A stretch of DNA of 64,000 bases, taken from assembly GCA_947500575.1 (NCBI GenBank), contig CANMSI010000001.1, forward strand, positions 372,001 to 436,000. The letters are read 5' to 3'. The notes under the pieces were generated by a model that worked only from the letters and a program-made list of their open reading frames with translations, had not been told where the DNA came from and ran no database searches. The position numbers and the translations under genes were made by a program. Positions 9,103 to 18,167 of this stretch are shown here, in pieces. How positions within the stretch are numbered: position 1 is the first letter of the stretch; each line of letters opens with the position of its first letter. This stretch comes from an uncultured Flavobacteriaceae bacterium (GTDB lineage: Bacteria; Bacteroidota; Bacteroidia; Flavobacteriales; Flavobacteriaceae).

Positions 9103-9440
9103 GATTGTTTTGATTTAAGATTGATGAAATAATTGATGTTATATTAATAAAGACGCCCCAAAAATGAGAATGTTACTTCAAAAACCGTTTTTAACAAATT
9201 TTTAATCATTCTTTCCTTTTTTAAGACAAATCAAAATTACAATCAAAACTTGAAATGCAGAAGCATCCTTTGCAAGCTTAACCCTTATTTAATTTTGATA
9301 ACGGTATGCTAATGACATGTTTTTTTCCATGCGAGAAAACGCTTTGCAGATTCTTTCTTAAATCCCCTAAAAAGAATTATTATATGTAATAAATAAGAAG
9401 TTGTGCTGCTAATAAAAAGGTGCTTTGCTATCAGAACTGC
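9103..9440. other. Long intergenic region upstream of the small secreted protein gene
   Basis: About 340 bp with no convincing gene. A 27-codon frame beginning with ATG near 9308 has no start context or homology that I recognise. The stretch presumably holds the promoter for the minus-strand gene at 8767-9102, but no clean TAnnTTTG element was found close to its start. Confidence 0.4.
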
Positions 9441-9482
9441 AATAAAAATAAAAGGGGCAATGTTATGACAACATTACCCCTT
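9441..9482 (-). terminator. sucC terminator
   Basis: The arms 9452-9464 and 9470-9482 form a 13-bp stem around a five-base loop. The one non-Watson-Crick position becomes a G-U pair only in minus-strand RNA, and a U-rich run (TTTTATTTTTATT read on the minus strand) follows. It lies 26 bp beyond the sucC stop codon. Confidence 0.85.
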
Positions 9483-9508
9483 GTTTTGTATTTAAATAAA
9501 ATGAAGTG

Positions 9509-10702
9509 CTAGCTTAATACCTCTTTCACTTTATCTGCTGCTTCCTGAAATTGTACAGCAGATTGTACTGCCAACCCAGAATTGTCTATAATCTCTTTTG
9601 CCAATTCGGCATTGGTTCCTTGCAAACGAACAATGATCGGCACTTTAATAGCATCTCCCATATTCTTATAAGCATCTACAACTCCTTGTGCTACACGATC
9701 ACAACGAACAATACCACCAAAAATATTTATAAGTATCGCTTTTACAGCTGGATCTTTTAAAATAATTCTAAAGGCTTCTTCTACTCTTTTGGCATCTGCA
9801 GTGCCTCCAACATCTAAAAAGTTAGCTGGTTCACCACCTGCCATTTTAATAAGATCCATCGTAGCCATGGCCAATCCTGCTCCATTTACCATGCATCCTA
9901 CATTGCCATCAAGATCTACATAATTTAAGCCTACTTCTCTTGCTTCTACTTCAATCGCATTTTCCTCCCTTAAATCGCGCATCTCTGCATATTGCTTTCT
10001 TCTAAACAGGGCATTATCATCAATAGATACCTTTGCATCTACTGCCATAATTTTATCATCTGAAGTTTTCAACACTGGGTTAATCTCAAACATACTTGAA
10101 TCACTTTCTACATATGCTTTATAAAGAGCAGCGACGAACTTCGTCATCTCCTTAAAAGCCGTTCCGGACAAGCCTAGATTAAAAGCAATTCTACGTGCTT
10201 GAAACGGAAGTAATCCTGTTGCCGGATCAATCTCTTCAGTAAAAATTAAATGTGGGGTCTCTTCAGCTACCTGCTCTATATCCATTCCACCTTCTGTAGA
10301 ATACATAATCATATTTCTACCGCTTCCTCTATTTAAGAGTACAGACATGTAAAATTCATTGGGTTCACTATCCCCAGGATAATACACATCTTCCGCAACC
10401 AAAACTTGATGTACTTTTTTACCTTCGGCAGATGTCTGCGGAGTAATTAGATTCATTCCGATAATGCTTCTAGACAATTCCTCTACTTCCTGTAGATTCT
10501 TTGCCAACTTTACACCACCACCTTTTCCACGCCCACCGGCGTGTACTTGCGCTTTTATAACATGCCAACTGGTACCTGTTTCGCGCGTAAGTTCTTTGGC
10601 AGCTTCTACTGCTTCTTTTGCATTATGGGCAACTATTCCGCGTTGTATACGTACTCCAAAACTTGCTAAAATTTCTTTGCCTTGATATTCGTGAAGATTC
10701 AT
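9509..10702 (-). CDS. sucC: Succinate-CoA ligase (ADP-forming), beta subunit
   Basis: TCA-cycle enzyme subunit that binds ADP and, with SucD, converts succinyl-CoA to succinate with ATP formation. It has 397 residues, the usual length. It begins MNLHEYQGKEIL and contains the ATP-grasp domain (VHAGGRGKGGGVKLA), the Mg-binding FEINPVL, the ligase loop NIFGGIVRCDRVAQGV, and RLQGTNAELAKEII. An in-frame longer start at 10732 exists. The ATG at 10702 was chosen because the conserved N-terminus starts there and the -7 promoter box (10730-10737) would lie inside the longer form. sucD is not adjacent, which is common in Bacteroidota. Confidence 0.97.
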   Translation of the reverse strand: MNLHEYQGKEILASFGVRIQRGIVAHNAKEAVEAAKELTRETGTSWHVIKAQVHAGGRGKGGGVKLAKNLQEVEELSRSIIGMNLITPQTSAEGKKVHQVLVAEDVYYPGDSEPNEFYMSVLLNRGSGRNMIMYSTEGGMDIEQVAEETPHLIFTEEIDPATGLLPFQARRIAFNLGLSGTAFKEMTKFVAALYKAYVESDSSMFEINPVLKTSDDKIMAVDAKVSIDDNALFRRKQYAEMRDLREENAIEVEAREVGLNYVDLDGNVGCMVNGAGLAMATMDLIKMAGGEPANFLDVGGTADAKRVEEAFRIILKDPAVKAILINIFGGIVRCDRVAQGVVDAYKNMGDAIKVPIIVRLQGTNAELAKEIIDNSGLAVQSAVQFQEAADKVKEVLS

Positions 10703-10729
10703 AGGATGATCTAATATTTTTATTCGAAG

Positions 10730-10737
10730 CAAAAATA
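10730..10737 (-). promoter_or_regulatory. sucC -7 promoter element
   Basis: Minus-strand TATTTTTG matches the Bacteroidota primary sigma -7 consensus TAnnTTTG, 28 bp upstream of the sucC ATG. No clear -33 TTG is seen. Confidence 0.6.
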
Positions 10738-10832
10738 GGAAACCGATCGCATTTTCGCTAATCTTCTTGCGAAAGAAAAAAGAATTGAAATAACATGCTT
10801 AAAAATAATGGGGTTTTAGAGATGCTCCTCTT

Positions 10833-11474
10833 TTATTCTATTTTAAAATCTTCAAAGTCGAGCGGATCAAAATTTCTAAAATGTCCGTTCATATCAATAA
10901 TAGTTTTGGTTCTATTAATTTCTTGCAAAACTGATATCGTAGCCAATAGATGCGCTTTAATAAAAGACAAGCGCTCACTCTCCATTTGAATTTGAAGTAA
11001 CTGATGTTCTTGATGAACGGATAAACCAATTTTATGCGCCAAAGTATAACTGTTATAGTCCGCAACAGGTATGCCTGCAAAAGGTACATTCATTAGTTCA
11101 TATAATTCCGAAATACAAGATAGAACAACTACTTTTTGCTGTGAAGTACCATCTTCTACATTTTCTAAAAACTCTACAAGACCACCAGCATAAAGCTTAC
11201 CTTCTAATTGATTATCGAAAGTAACTACTCTAAAAATCCTTTTTGCATGGCAAATAACGTCCATTTCACCAGAGTCATAGGTAGTCATTATTTCTTCCAA
11301 CTCCATTTCTGTGCCATAAGCAAGCGTATTATCAATATATACTGGTACCCCAAAAGTCATGGCCTCATTTTTACAATCGCTAATAAGTTGTTGATAGCGA
11401 TCCTCAAAAATATGTAAGGGTACTTTTTCTCCAGGAAAAAAAACAGATTGCAATGGGAATAATGGAAGTTTCAT
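10833..11474 (-). CDS. LON peptidase substrate-binding domain protein
   Basis: A 213-residue cytoplasmic protein consisting of the LON N-terminal (substrate-binding) domain only. It begins KLPLFPLQSVFFPGEKVPL and contains HIFEDRYQQLI, both hallmarks of the domain, but has no AAA+ or protease part. Stand-alone LonSBD proteins are widespread and their exact role is unclear; adaptor or substrate recognition is proposed by analogy only. It is convergent with nothing and reads away from the divergent lysA gene. Confidence 0.88.
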   Translation of the reverse strand: MKLPLFPLQSVFFPGEKVPLHIFEDRYQQLISDCKNEAMTFGVPVYIDNTLAYGTEMELEEIMTTYDSGEMDVICHAKRIFRVVTFDNQLEGKLYAGGLVEFLENVEDGTSQQKVVVLSCISELYELMNVPFAGIPVADYNSYTLAHKIGLSVHQEHQLLQIQMESERLSFIKAHLLATISVLQEINRTKTIIDMNGHFRNFDPLDFEDFKIE

Positions 11475-11634
11475 AAAAAAATTTCATCTAAAAATACAAT
11501 GCCTAGTTGATAGAAACAAACACATCTCAATATTTAGATTGTTATAAATATAACTTTTTGTTGTATTTTTTTATATCCTCATTTATTTTTTGAGAATCCT
11601 ATTCTTGTACATAGATTTGCTTAAAATAGTTCAG

Positions 11635-12876
11635 ATGAAGCATACCGATTTACTTAGCATTGCAAAACAATATGGAGATCCTATATATGTTTATGATTCA
11701 GAAAAAATAATTGCACAATATAAAAGGCTTACCAATGCTTTTAAAGGTGTACAAAAATTAAAACTGAATTATGCTGCTAAGGCCTTATCTAATATTACTA
11801 TATTAAAACTGATGAACAGTTTGGGAAGTGGATTAGATACCGTTTCCATTCAGGAAGTGAAGCTTGGTTTACTGGCAGGTTTTCAACCAGAAGCTATCAT
11901 CTTTACCCCAAACGGTGTTTCACTTGAAGAAATTGAAGAGGCAGCGGCCCTAGGGGTTCGCATCAATATTGATAACCTCTCCGTTTTGGAGCAATTTGGG
12001 AGCAAGCATCCCGACATTCCGGTATGTATTCGGATTAATCCACATGTAATGGCTGGAGGGAATTCAAATATTTCTGTAGGACATATTGATTCTAAATTTG
12101 GTATTAGCATCCATCAGATTCCACATTTATTGCGCATTGTAGAACTTACCAAAATGAATATCAATGGTATTCACATGCATACGGGAAGTGATATTTTAGA
12201 TATTGATGTTTTCTTATATGCCTCCGAAATTTTATTTGAAACAGCCAAAAATTTCAAGAATCTAGATTTCATAGACTTTGGAAGTGGGTTTAAGGTTCCT
12301 TATAAAGCCGGAGATATAGAAACCAACATTGAAGAGTTAGGTAAAAAACTAAGTACGCGCTTTAATGAATTCTGTGCGGCTTATGGAAAAGAATTAACAC
12401 TTGCTTTTGAACCAGGAAAATTTCTTGTTAGTGAGGCAGGTCACTTTTTAGCTAAAGTAAATGTTGTGAAGCAAACTACCTCTACCGTATTTGCAAGTGT
12501 GGATTCTGGATTCAACCATTTTATTCGCCCCATGCTGTATGGAGCATCTCATCAGATAGAAAATATCTCCAATCCGAAAGGAAGAGAACGCTATTACTCG
12601 GTTGTGGGGTATATCTGTGAGACCGATACCTTTGCCAATAATCGAAGAATTAATGAAATTTCTGAAGGAGATATTCTTTGTTTTAAAAATGCAGGAGCGT
12701 ACTGTTTTACGATGACCAGTAACTACAATTCTAGATACCGACCCGCAGAAGTGCTATGGCATAAAGGCAAGGCCATTTTGATTCGAGAACGAGAGACTTT
12801 TGATGACCTTATCAAGAACCAAGTAGATGTGAAAGATCTTTTTACTACTAAAAAAGAGAAAGCAACAGCAAAATAG
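11635..12876 (+). CDS. lysA: Diaminopimelate decarboxylase
   Basis: Last step of lysine synthesis: PLP-dependent decarboxylation of meso-diaminopimelate. The 413 residues form an alanine-racemase-like barrel plus a C-terminal beta domain. The PLP lysine lies in KLNYAAKALSN. GGG-type phosphate contacts, the HMHTGSDI histidine motif, FEPGKFLVSEAGH, and the C-terminal CETDTFANNR (substrate Cys) and YNSRYRPAEV are present. A TTG-initiated extension to 11590 is possible, but ATG 11635 fits the family N-terminus. The gene is not linked to other lysine genes. Confidence 0.95.
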   Translation: MKHTDLLSIAKQYGDPIYVYDSEKIIAQYKRLTNAFKGVQKLKLNYAAKALSNITILKLMNSLGSGLDTVSIQEVKLGLLAGFQPEAIIFTPNGVSLEEIEEAAALGVRINIDNLSVLEQFGSKHPDIPVCIRINPHVMAGGNSNISVGHIDSKFGISIHQIPHLLRIVELTKMNINGIHMHTGSDILDIDVFLYASEILFETAKNFKNLDFIDFGSGFKVPYKAGDIETNIEELGKKLSTRFNEFCAAYGKELTLAFEPGKFLVSEAGHFLAKVNVVKQTTSTVFASVDSGFNHFIRPMLYGASHQIENISNPKGRERYYSVVGYICETDTFANNRRINEISEGDILCFKNAGAYCFTMTSNYNSRYRPAEVLWHKGKAILIRERETFDDLIKNQVDVKDLFTTKKEKATAK

Positions 12877-12976
12877 GAGTTAGTGGATTCATTTCATTAA
12901 CAAAATTGGAATACTAAATAGTAAATAAAAACGTTAGGATTGATACATTTATCAGACTAAACTCAAAAATTATACT

Positions 12977-13516
12977 ATGAAAACAGTTTCCTCCATACAT
13001 ACCGCTTTATTTGTGCTCTTCTTTGTGGGCTTAAGCTCATCGTCTCTTTCTGCTCAGGAAGTGGAATGGCTAAGTTGGGAAGAGGCTACTCAAAAGATCG
13101 CTACCGATACAAACCCAAAGAAAATATTTATTGATGTCTATACCGACTGGTGTGGATGGTGTAAAAAAATGGATAAGGATACGTTTCAAAATCCAGAAGT
13201 TGCCGCCTATATGGCTAAAAACTTCTATATGGTAAAAATGGATGGTGAAGGAAAGGAAGATATTGAATTTAAAGGAAAAACGTATAAATATGTTCCTTCT
13301 GGAAAGCGTGGTTATCATGAATTTGCTGCTGCTTTAATGCAAGGCAGAATGAGTTATCCAACGGTAATTTTCTTGGATGAAGATTTTCAAATGCTTTCTC
13401 CTGTACCGGGATATCAAAAACCCAAAGCTTTCTTAAATATTGCCAAGTATTTTGGCGAGAATATCTACAAAGACAAGGATTGGAAAACCTACAGTGCAAG
13501 CGCTGAAGGTAAATAA
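12977..13516 (+). CDS. Exported thioredoxin-fold protein (CGWC)
   Basis: A 179-residue periplasmic protein with signal peptide 1-26 (ending LSAQ) and a DUF255-like thioredoxin domain. The redox motif is DWCGWCKKMD, Cys59 and Cys62. The cis-Pro loop is SYPTVIFLD. Such proteins reduce or isomerise disulfides in exported proteins, or serve cytochrome maturation; the partner cannot be inferred. It follows lysA by 100 bp with no terminator and converges on the pseudouridine synthase gene, leaving only 5 bp. Confidence 0.88.
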   Translation: MKTVSSIHTALFVLFFVGLSSSSLSAQEVEWLSWEEATQKIATDTNPKKIFIDVYTDWCGWCKKMDKDTFQNPEVAAYMAKNFYMVKMDGEGKEDIEFKGKTYKYVPSGKRGYHEFAAALMQGRMSYPTVIFLDEDFQMLSPVPGYQKPKAFLNIAKYFGENIYKDKDWKTYSASAEGK

Positions 13517-13521
13517 TACTC

Positions 13522-14379
13522 TTACTTAAAAAGTTTATTGAATTTTGTAGGAAGTGGTGTTTCCAGATGCATGGGCTCTAATGTAATTGGGTGTTTAAAA
13601 CTTAAAGACTGTGCATGTAAATACAACCCCTTCCCTTTTAATACCAATCCCTCATTACAATAGGTAGCATCTCCCAATATGGGATTCCCAATGGATAGTA
13701 AATGCTTTCGAAGTTGATGCCTTCTACCCGTTTCGGGTCTAAGCTGTACCAAATTTAAATATTGAAACCGAGCAGATGGAACCGTTTGTAGCACCTCATA
13801 ATGAGAAATAGCTGCTTTCGCATCTATCTCTTCTTCTATAAGCCCGTTCGCACCCATTGCTCCTATAGTTACCGCTGTATAGGTTTTCTCAATTTCTTTT
13901 TTTTCGAAAAGCTGATTCAATGCAACCATACATGAAGCTGTTTTTCCTATTAATAAAATTCCTGTGGTAGGATAGTCTAGACGATGCACTGGATGGGGTT
14001 GTACCGCATCTTTTTGAGTACTATCCCTTAAGTTTTGTGCTAAAGCATTGTCAATCGTTTTAAAACTATTGCCACTTACCAAAATCCCTGCCGGCTTATA
14101 GATGGCTGCCAGATAATCATCTTCATATATGACCTGAAGAGGACAATTAAACAAACGATGCTTTTTTAAAACTTCAGGTGCTTTTAATGCAATGATTTCA
14201 TTGCCCGAGATAAAAGTGGCTGGTTTAGCCACCTTCCCATCTACAAGAATACGCTCTTGTTTCAAAGCTTTTTTTAAAGCTGTCTTCGTAGTAATTGTTG
14301 TAAAAATCCCCACTCCATACTCCTGCATACGCAAAGGCGTCTTTTGTATTATCGCTGTATGTGTTTCTAGTAGATTCAT
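13522..14379 (-). CDS. RluA-family RNA pseudouridine synthase
   Basis: Enzyme converting uridine to pseudouridine in rRNA or tRNA. The 285 residues include an N-terminal S4-like RNA-binding region (ALKKALKQERILVDGKVAKP) and the catalytic core with HPVHRLDYPTTGILL, whose Asp is the nucleophile. LRPETGRRHQLRKHL and LKGKGLYLHA follow. A longer TTG start (14445) or an ATG at 14397 is possible. The ATG at 14379 puts the LLETH start where homologs begin. The target site is unknown. Some flavobacterial relatives are annotated RluC/RluD-like. Confidence 0.88.
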   Translation of the reverse strand: MNLLETHTAIIQKTPLRMQEYGVGIFTTITTKTALKKALKQERILVDGKVAKPATFISGNEIIALKAPEVLKKHRLFNCPLQVIYEDDYLAAIYKPAGILVSGNSFKTIDNALAQNLRDSTQKDAVQPHPVHRLDYPTTGILLIGKTASCMVALNQLFEKKEIEKTYTAVTIGAMGANGLIEEEIDAKAAISHYEVLQTVPSARFQYLNLVQLRPETGRRHQLRKHLLSIGNPILGDATYCNEGLVLKGKGLYLHAQSLSFKHPITLEPMHLETPLPTKFNKLFK

Positions 14380-14487
14380 TTGTAATGGACCATTCATAAA
14401 ATTACCATCAAAGCAGCAAGGTAATACATCTATTAAACAGTACAATACCCCTAAATCTATTTATACAAGCCTTCATTAATAGTTTAA

Positions 14488-15567
14488 TTATTCATCAGCA
14501 GTCATGGATAATTTCAGCAATTCATTGGCAATAGGATCTACACTAGATTGTGCTCTTGACGTATTTGCAAGGATTACACTTACCGCTTTTTTACTTGGCA
14601 CAATAAAAAGAAAAGAAGTGTTTCCCGTTTGCCCTCCTGGATGCCCAATAATTCCCCCCACATTTGGTTTTGGATGATATAGAAACCAGCCAAAGCCATA
14701 AGAATTGTTTTCCTTTTCCAGACTATGGTGCTGTCTCATTAAAGTAAGAGTTTCTTCTTTTACAAATACATGATTCAGCACAGCATTTCCAAACGCTAGC
14801 ATATCACCCAATGTTGTGTAAAAGCCTCCCCCTGGTATTCTATTGCTTAAATTATTCTCTTTTGCTTCTTTTGCTTTGCCTTTCCCATTGTTTCGGGTAT
14901 ATAAAACTGATTTATTATTCACTTTGACTCCAAATTTTTCAACACCGGTATGGGTCATTCCCGCTTTATCAAAAATGTTTTCTTGCATATAGTCCTCAAA
15001 ACTTTGTCCTGAAACACGTTCAATAACAACACCAAGAACCGTATACCCATAAGTAGTATATGCATATTGAGTTCCAGGTTCAAAAAGCAAATCTCTATCT
15101 TTAAAAAGATCTAAAGCTTTAGATAAGCTAGGGTACTCCATGGTTGTATTAGATTCTCTGCCATCTTTATACCCACTAATACCTGAAGTATGCGATAATA
15201 AATGCCTTGTTGTAATTTGAGTTTTTGGATGTACAGGGTACTCCGAAATATACGTTTGTATAGGCTCATCTAAATTAAGTAGCCCCTGCTCTACCAATTG
15301 CATTATTGCCAAAGCCGTCATTGGTTTTGCAATAGAGCCCATTCGTAATTTGGTATCCAATTCAAATTGTTGGGCTGCACTTTTATCTGCAAAGCCGGTT
15401 GATGCCTGCTCTATTGTTTCTCCATTTATAGCATATCCTGCAACCACCCCCATCACCATTTTTTCGGCTACTATTTTATCAAGTAACTCTTGTACCGTTT
15501 TTTGTTGTCCTTGTGCTAAACTGTTCGTTACTATTAACAGCACACATAAGCTTATAATTTTTTTCAT
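14488..15567 (-). CDS. Exported serine hydrolase, beta-lactamase/PBP4* fold
   Basis: A 359-residue exported protein with signal peptide 1-18 and a class-C beta-lactamase-like serine hydrolase domain. The nucleophile motif is SIAK (Ser78-Lys81). The second motif, usually Tyr-x-Asn, reads Tyr170-Thr-Thr. The third is GHPGG. This family includes D-aminopeptidases, esterases and low-activity penicillin-binding proteins, so beta-lactam resistance should not be assumed. The ATG at 15567 gives the signal peptide; the longer frame to 15609 does not. It follows a membrane LytTR regulator on the same strand by 69 bp, which suggests co-transcription or regulation by it. Confidence 0.88.
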   Translation of the reverse strand: MKKIISLCVLLIVTNSLAQGQQKTVQELLDKIVAEKMVMGVVAGYAINGETIEQASTGFADKSAAQQFELDTKLRMGSIAKPMTALAIMQLVEQGLLNLDEPIQTYISEYPVHPKTQITTRHLLSHTSGISGYKDGRESNTTMEYPSLSKALDLFKDRDLLFEPGTQYAYTTYGYTVLGVVIERVSGQSFEDYMQENIFDKAGMTHTGVEKFGVKVNNKSVLYTRNNGKGKAKEAKENNLSNRIPGGGFYTTLGDMLAFGNAVLNHVFVKEETLTLMRQHHSLEKENNSYGFGWFLYHPKPNVGGIIGHPGGQTGNTSFLFIVPSKKAVSVILANTSRAQSSVDPIANELLKLSMTADE

Positions 15568-15636
15568 CGTTCGTTTTTTTAAAGTTCGTATCGATGTCAA
15601 AAGTAGCAACGAAAACCCTTGTATCTATTCATTTTA

Positions 15637-16428
15637 TTAGGATTGGGATGAATCTATCGTTTTTAGGGGCGAATGATCATGAAGGGAAAGCACATCTTTC
15701 TTGTAATTCTTAGAAACAGGCACTTCCATCTGTGTTAAACGTATGGTATTGGGATTCTTCCAATCTTTAAAATGTATTGGATTAATTAAATGAGAGCGGT
15801 GTACCTTCATTAAATCGGGAACTTGCGGTTGCATATTTTTAAGAGTAATTCTCAACAACTTTTTATGTAATTCATTTTTGATTAAATAAGAAACTTCTAC
15901 ATAATTGTCAGCACTTGAGATACAAATTATATCCGATAATTTTAGTTGCAGTATGTCCAATTTATTATCACCTGTCAAAATAATTTTTTCAGAATTAAGA
16001 TCAACCGCTTTTTTGTTCAAAAACCATCTCGAAAAAAGTAAAATAGGAATAGAAATAAAAAAAATAGGGTAATACACCTCAAGCATAAACTTTACAAAAT
16101 CATACTCCCCATTCACAATACCGGATCTATAATAGAAATAACTCAACACCAAACACAAACAATTAAATAAAACAATAATGATGAGTTCTAGGGCGAACGT
16201 CCATCGTCCCATTTTTCCATAGACCCAGTTCTGAACAGGAACAAGAATCATATAGGTTACAAAGGAAATAAGTCCGTAAAATGGTAATATTTCCAATCGG
16301 ATAGCAAATGGTAATTCGGCAATATCAAAAGGAGCAATAAGCACCAAGAAAGCAACCAACCAAACGGCAAGTACAATTGCTACCAACAGATGATGTTTGT
16401 AATGGATGTTTAATTTTAATGAAGACAT
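15637..16428 (-). CDS. Membrane-anchored LytTR-domain transcription regulator
   Basis: A 263-residue protein with four hydrophobic helices in the N-terminal half (about residues 18-130) and a C-terminal LytTR DNA-binding domain (about 150-255; LSDIICISSADNYVEVSY, KVHRSHLINP, VPVSKNYK). There is no CheY receiver, so it is not a classical response regulator. Signal perception may go through the membrane part. The ATG at 16428 is preferred over a TTG nine bases upstream. It lies between hydrolase genes on the same strand and is a plausible local regulator. Confidence 0.85.
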   Translation of the reverse strand: MSSLKLNIHYKHHLLVAIVLAVWLVAFLVLIAPFDIAELPFAIRLEILPFYGLISFVTYMILVPVQNWVYGKMGRWTFALELIIIVLFNCLCLVLSYFYYRSGIVNGEYDFVKFMLEVYYPIFFISIPILLFSRWFLNKKAVDLNSEKIILTGDNKLDILQLKLSDIICISSADNYVEVSYLIKNELHKKLLRITLKNMQPQVPDLMKVHRSHLINPIHFKDWKNPNTIRLTQMEVPVSKNYKKDVLSLHDHSPLKTIDSSQS

Positions 16429-16566
16429 GCTACGCAACGATTTGGTATTTGAAAAATGTACTTATGAATTGTAGTTTTCCTAGGGGAATAAAGTTAGCCA
16501 AAAAGTAGGAATTCAATATTTCTAGCTGCTCTTTAGAACATGAATGTATAAAAGAGGTTCTTACTC

Positions 16567-18114
16567 TTATCGCTTTAGTTGCTTTAATCTGTCAATGGCA
16601 TTTTGGTTTTGCGGATTCAACACAAGTGATTTCTCAAAATTAAGAACTGCCATTTTCGTATTTTTTACAAATAAATAGGCCTCTGCCAAACTATCATAAA
16701 GGTTAGCAGAATTTGGGTAAATTTTTGTAGCCAGCGTTAATACATTTATTCCATACATTGCAGTTTCTGTATTAAAAGTAAGTTGTAAGCCAAGGGTGTT
16801 TAAATTACCTTCTGGTAGTATCAAAGAGGGATGTATTTCTAAAGTAGTAACGTATAACTCATCTAGTTGTTCATAATTTTGTTTTGATGCCAGTTCATTA
16901 AAATCTTGAAAGCTAAAAATACTAGTCGCTGCTTGCTTCTTTTTTTGATCTATAAGTCCGTCAGGGACTCCATTTTCTAAAGGCTTGTTTTCAATAAATT
17001 GTATGGCGCTCATATCTTTTTTTAGGAATGCATTCAAAAAATTCAGAGTGTATACAGTGAGCCATTTATACGATTCCATAATTTCTGCATCGCTTGCATC
17101 CTGTCTAGGATCTCTCTTCTCAAAAAGAACACCCAACGTACTAAAATAAGAATGTGATAAACTATGAAATCTTAATTGATATGCTTTGCTTTTAGTAATA
17201 CTATCATACAATAGAAACGCTGTATTGAGCATTGCAGGTATCTCATCTTCTTTGAGTACTTGTTCTGGAATCTCTTTCTGAGCCATATGAAGATAGGGTA
17301 CATCAAATTTATTCCTATCAAAGAAAGGCGATTTTTTCAACACCTCGTATTGATATCTTTCTGTCCCATCTAAACTAACAATTGCTTTGATCTGCTGATT
17401 TCGCATTTGCGTAATTACATTAGCCATGCCTCCAAAACTAAACCCCATAACGGCTATTTGTTTAGGATTAGCTGTTGGAAACTTTCCTATTTCCTTTATC
17501 AAGAACGCTACATCTCTTGACTGCGTTTCCATATTTTTCCTATTATCATTACTCATCCAACGTGTTTCCGTTCCTCTGCTAGGACTTGAAATAACTATGT
17601 AACCGTGGCTTGCCAAAAACTCGCAAAGTGCAAAATTCTCTATGGAAGAGGCATGGTAGCTTGGTGCATAAATAATGACAGGAAATACCCCTTCAGCAAA
17701 TTCCGCATTTGGATAGGCTATAGTCTGTTCTTTTAAATGATTTTGATTCGCAACCGTATTGGAGTAGTAAAACCAATTTAGCAATTGCTCATTTGGCAGA
17801 TATTCCCACTCTTCTTCCTCTTTTAGGATTTCAAAGTAGTTTAAAACACTGATTGGTTGACCATTCTCAATTTTAGCATTGGAAGGATACCAAATACTTA
17901 TTGGAATTGGTCTTGTATGTACTTCATTATTATAGTCGTAAATTCTTTGATATGTTCTTGTACTGTCTGAAGTCGTATAATGTTGAAATCCGACCTGAAA
18001 TTCTCCTTTACCTAAATCAATTTTCTTTAAGGAAGTTTGTCCGAAAATTAAAGGTGTCTGAAAAAGTATGAGACTGGTAACTAGTAGAAATCGCATCATC
18101 TTGTGGTTGTTCAT
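16567..18114 (-). CDS. Exported alpha/beta hydrolase with C-terminal TPRs
   Basis: A 515-residue exported protein. The signal peptide is about 1-26 (LIFGQ). An alpha/beta-hydrolase domain of the dienelactone/PAF-acetylhydrolase type follows, with nucleophile elbow GFSFGG (Ser226). The C-terminal 70 residues form tetratricopeptide-like helices (LYDSLAEAYLFVKNTKMAVLNFEKSLVLNP). The likely role is ester or amide hydrolysis in the periplasm; the substrate is unknown. Met1, Met6 or Met7 could be the start, all giving a usable signal peptide. It is followed by the LytTR regulator gene and preceded by another serine hydrolase. Confidence 0.82.
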   Translation of the reverse strand: MNNHKMMRFLLVTSLILFQTPLIFGQTSLKKIDLGKGEFQVGFQHYTTSDSTRTYQRIYDYNNEVHTRPIPISIWYPSNAKIENGQPISVLNYFEILKEEEEWEYLPNEQLLNWFYYSNTVANQNHLKEQTIAYPNAEFAEGVFPVIIYAPSYHASSIENFALCEFLASHGYIVISSPSRGTETRWMSNDNRKNMETQSRDVAFLIKEIGKFPTANPKQIAVMGFSFGGMANVITQMRNQQIKAIVSLDGTERYQYEVLKKSPFFDRNKFDVPYLHMAQKEIPEQVLKEDEIPAMLNTAFLLYDSITKSKAYQLRFHSLSHSYFSTLGVLFEKRDPRQDASDAEIMESYKWLTVYTLNFLNAFLKKDMSAIQFIENKPLENGVPDGLIDQKKKQAATSIFSFQDFNELASKQNYEQLDELYVTTLEIHPSLILPEGNLNTLGLQLTFNTETAMYGINVLTLATKIYPNSANLYDSLAEAYLFVKNTKMAVLNFEKSLVLNPQNQNAIDRLKQLKR

Positions 18115-18167
18115 ATTTCATATGAAAGATGCGAGAATTCATCAATTGTTACAGTTTTCTATTTAAA

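Noticed and set aside
11590-11634. TTG-initiated N-terminal extension of lysA
   Set aside because: The added 15 hydrophobic residues are not part of the decarboxylase family N-terminus; ATG at 11635 fits.
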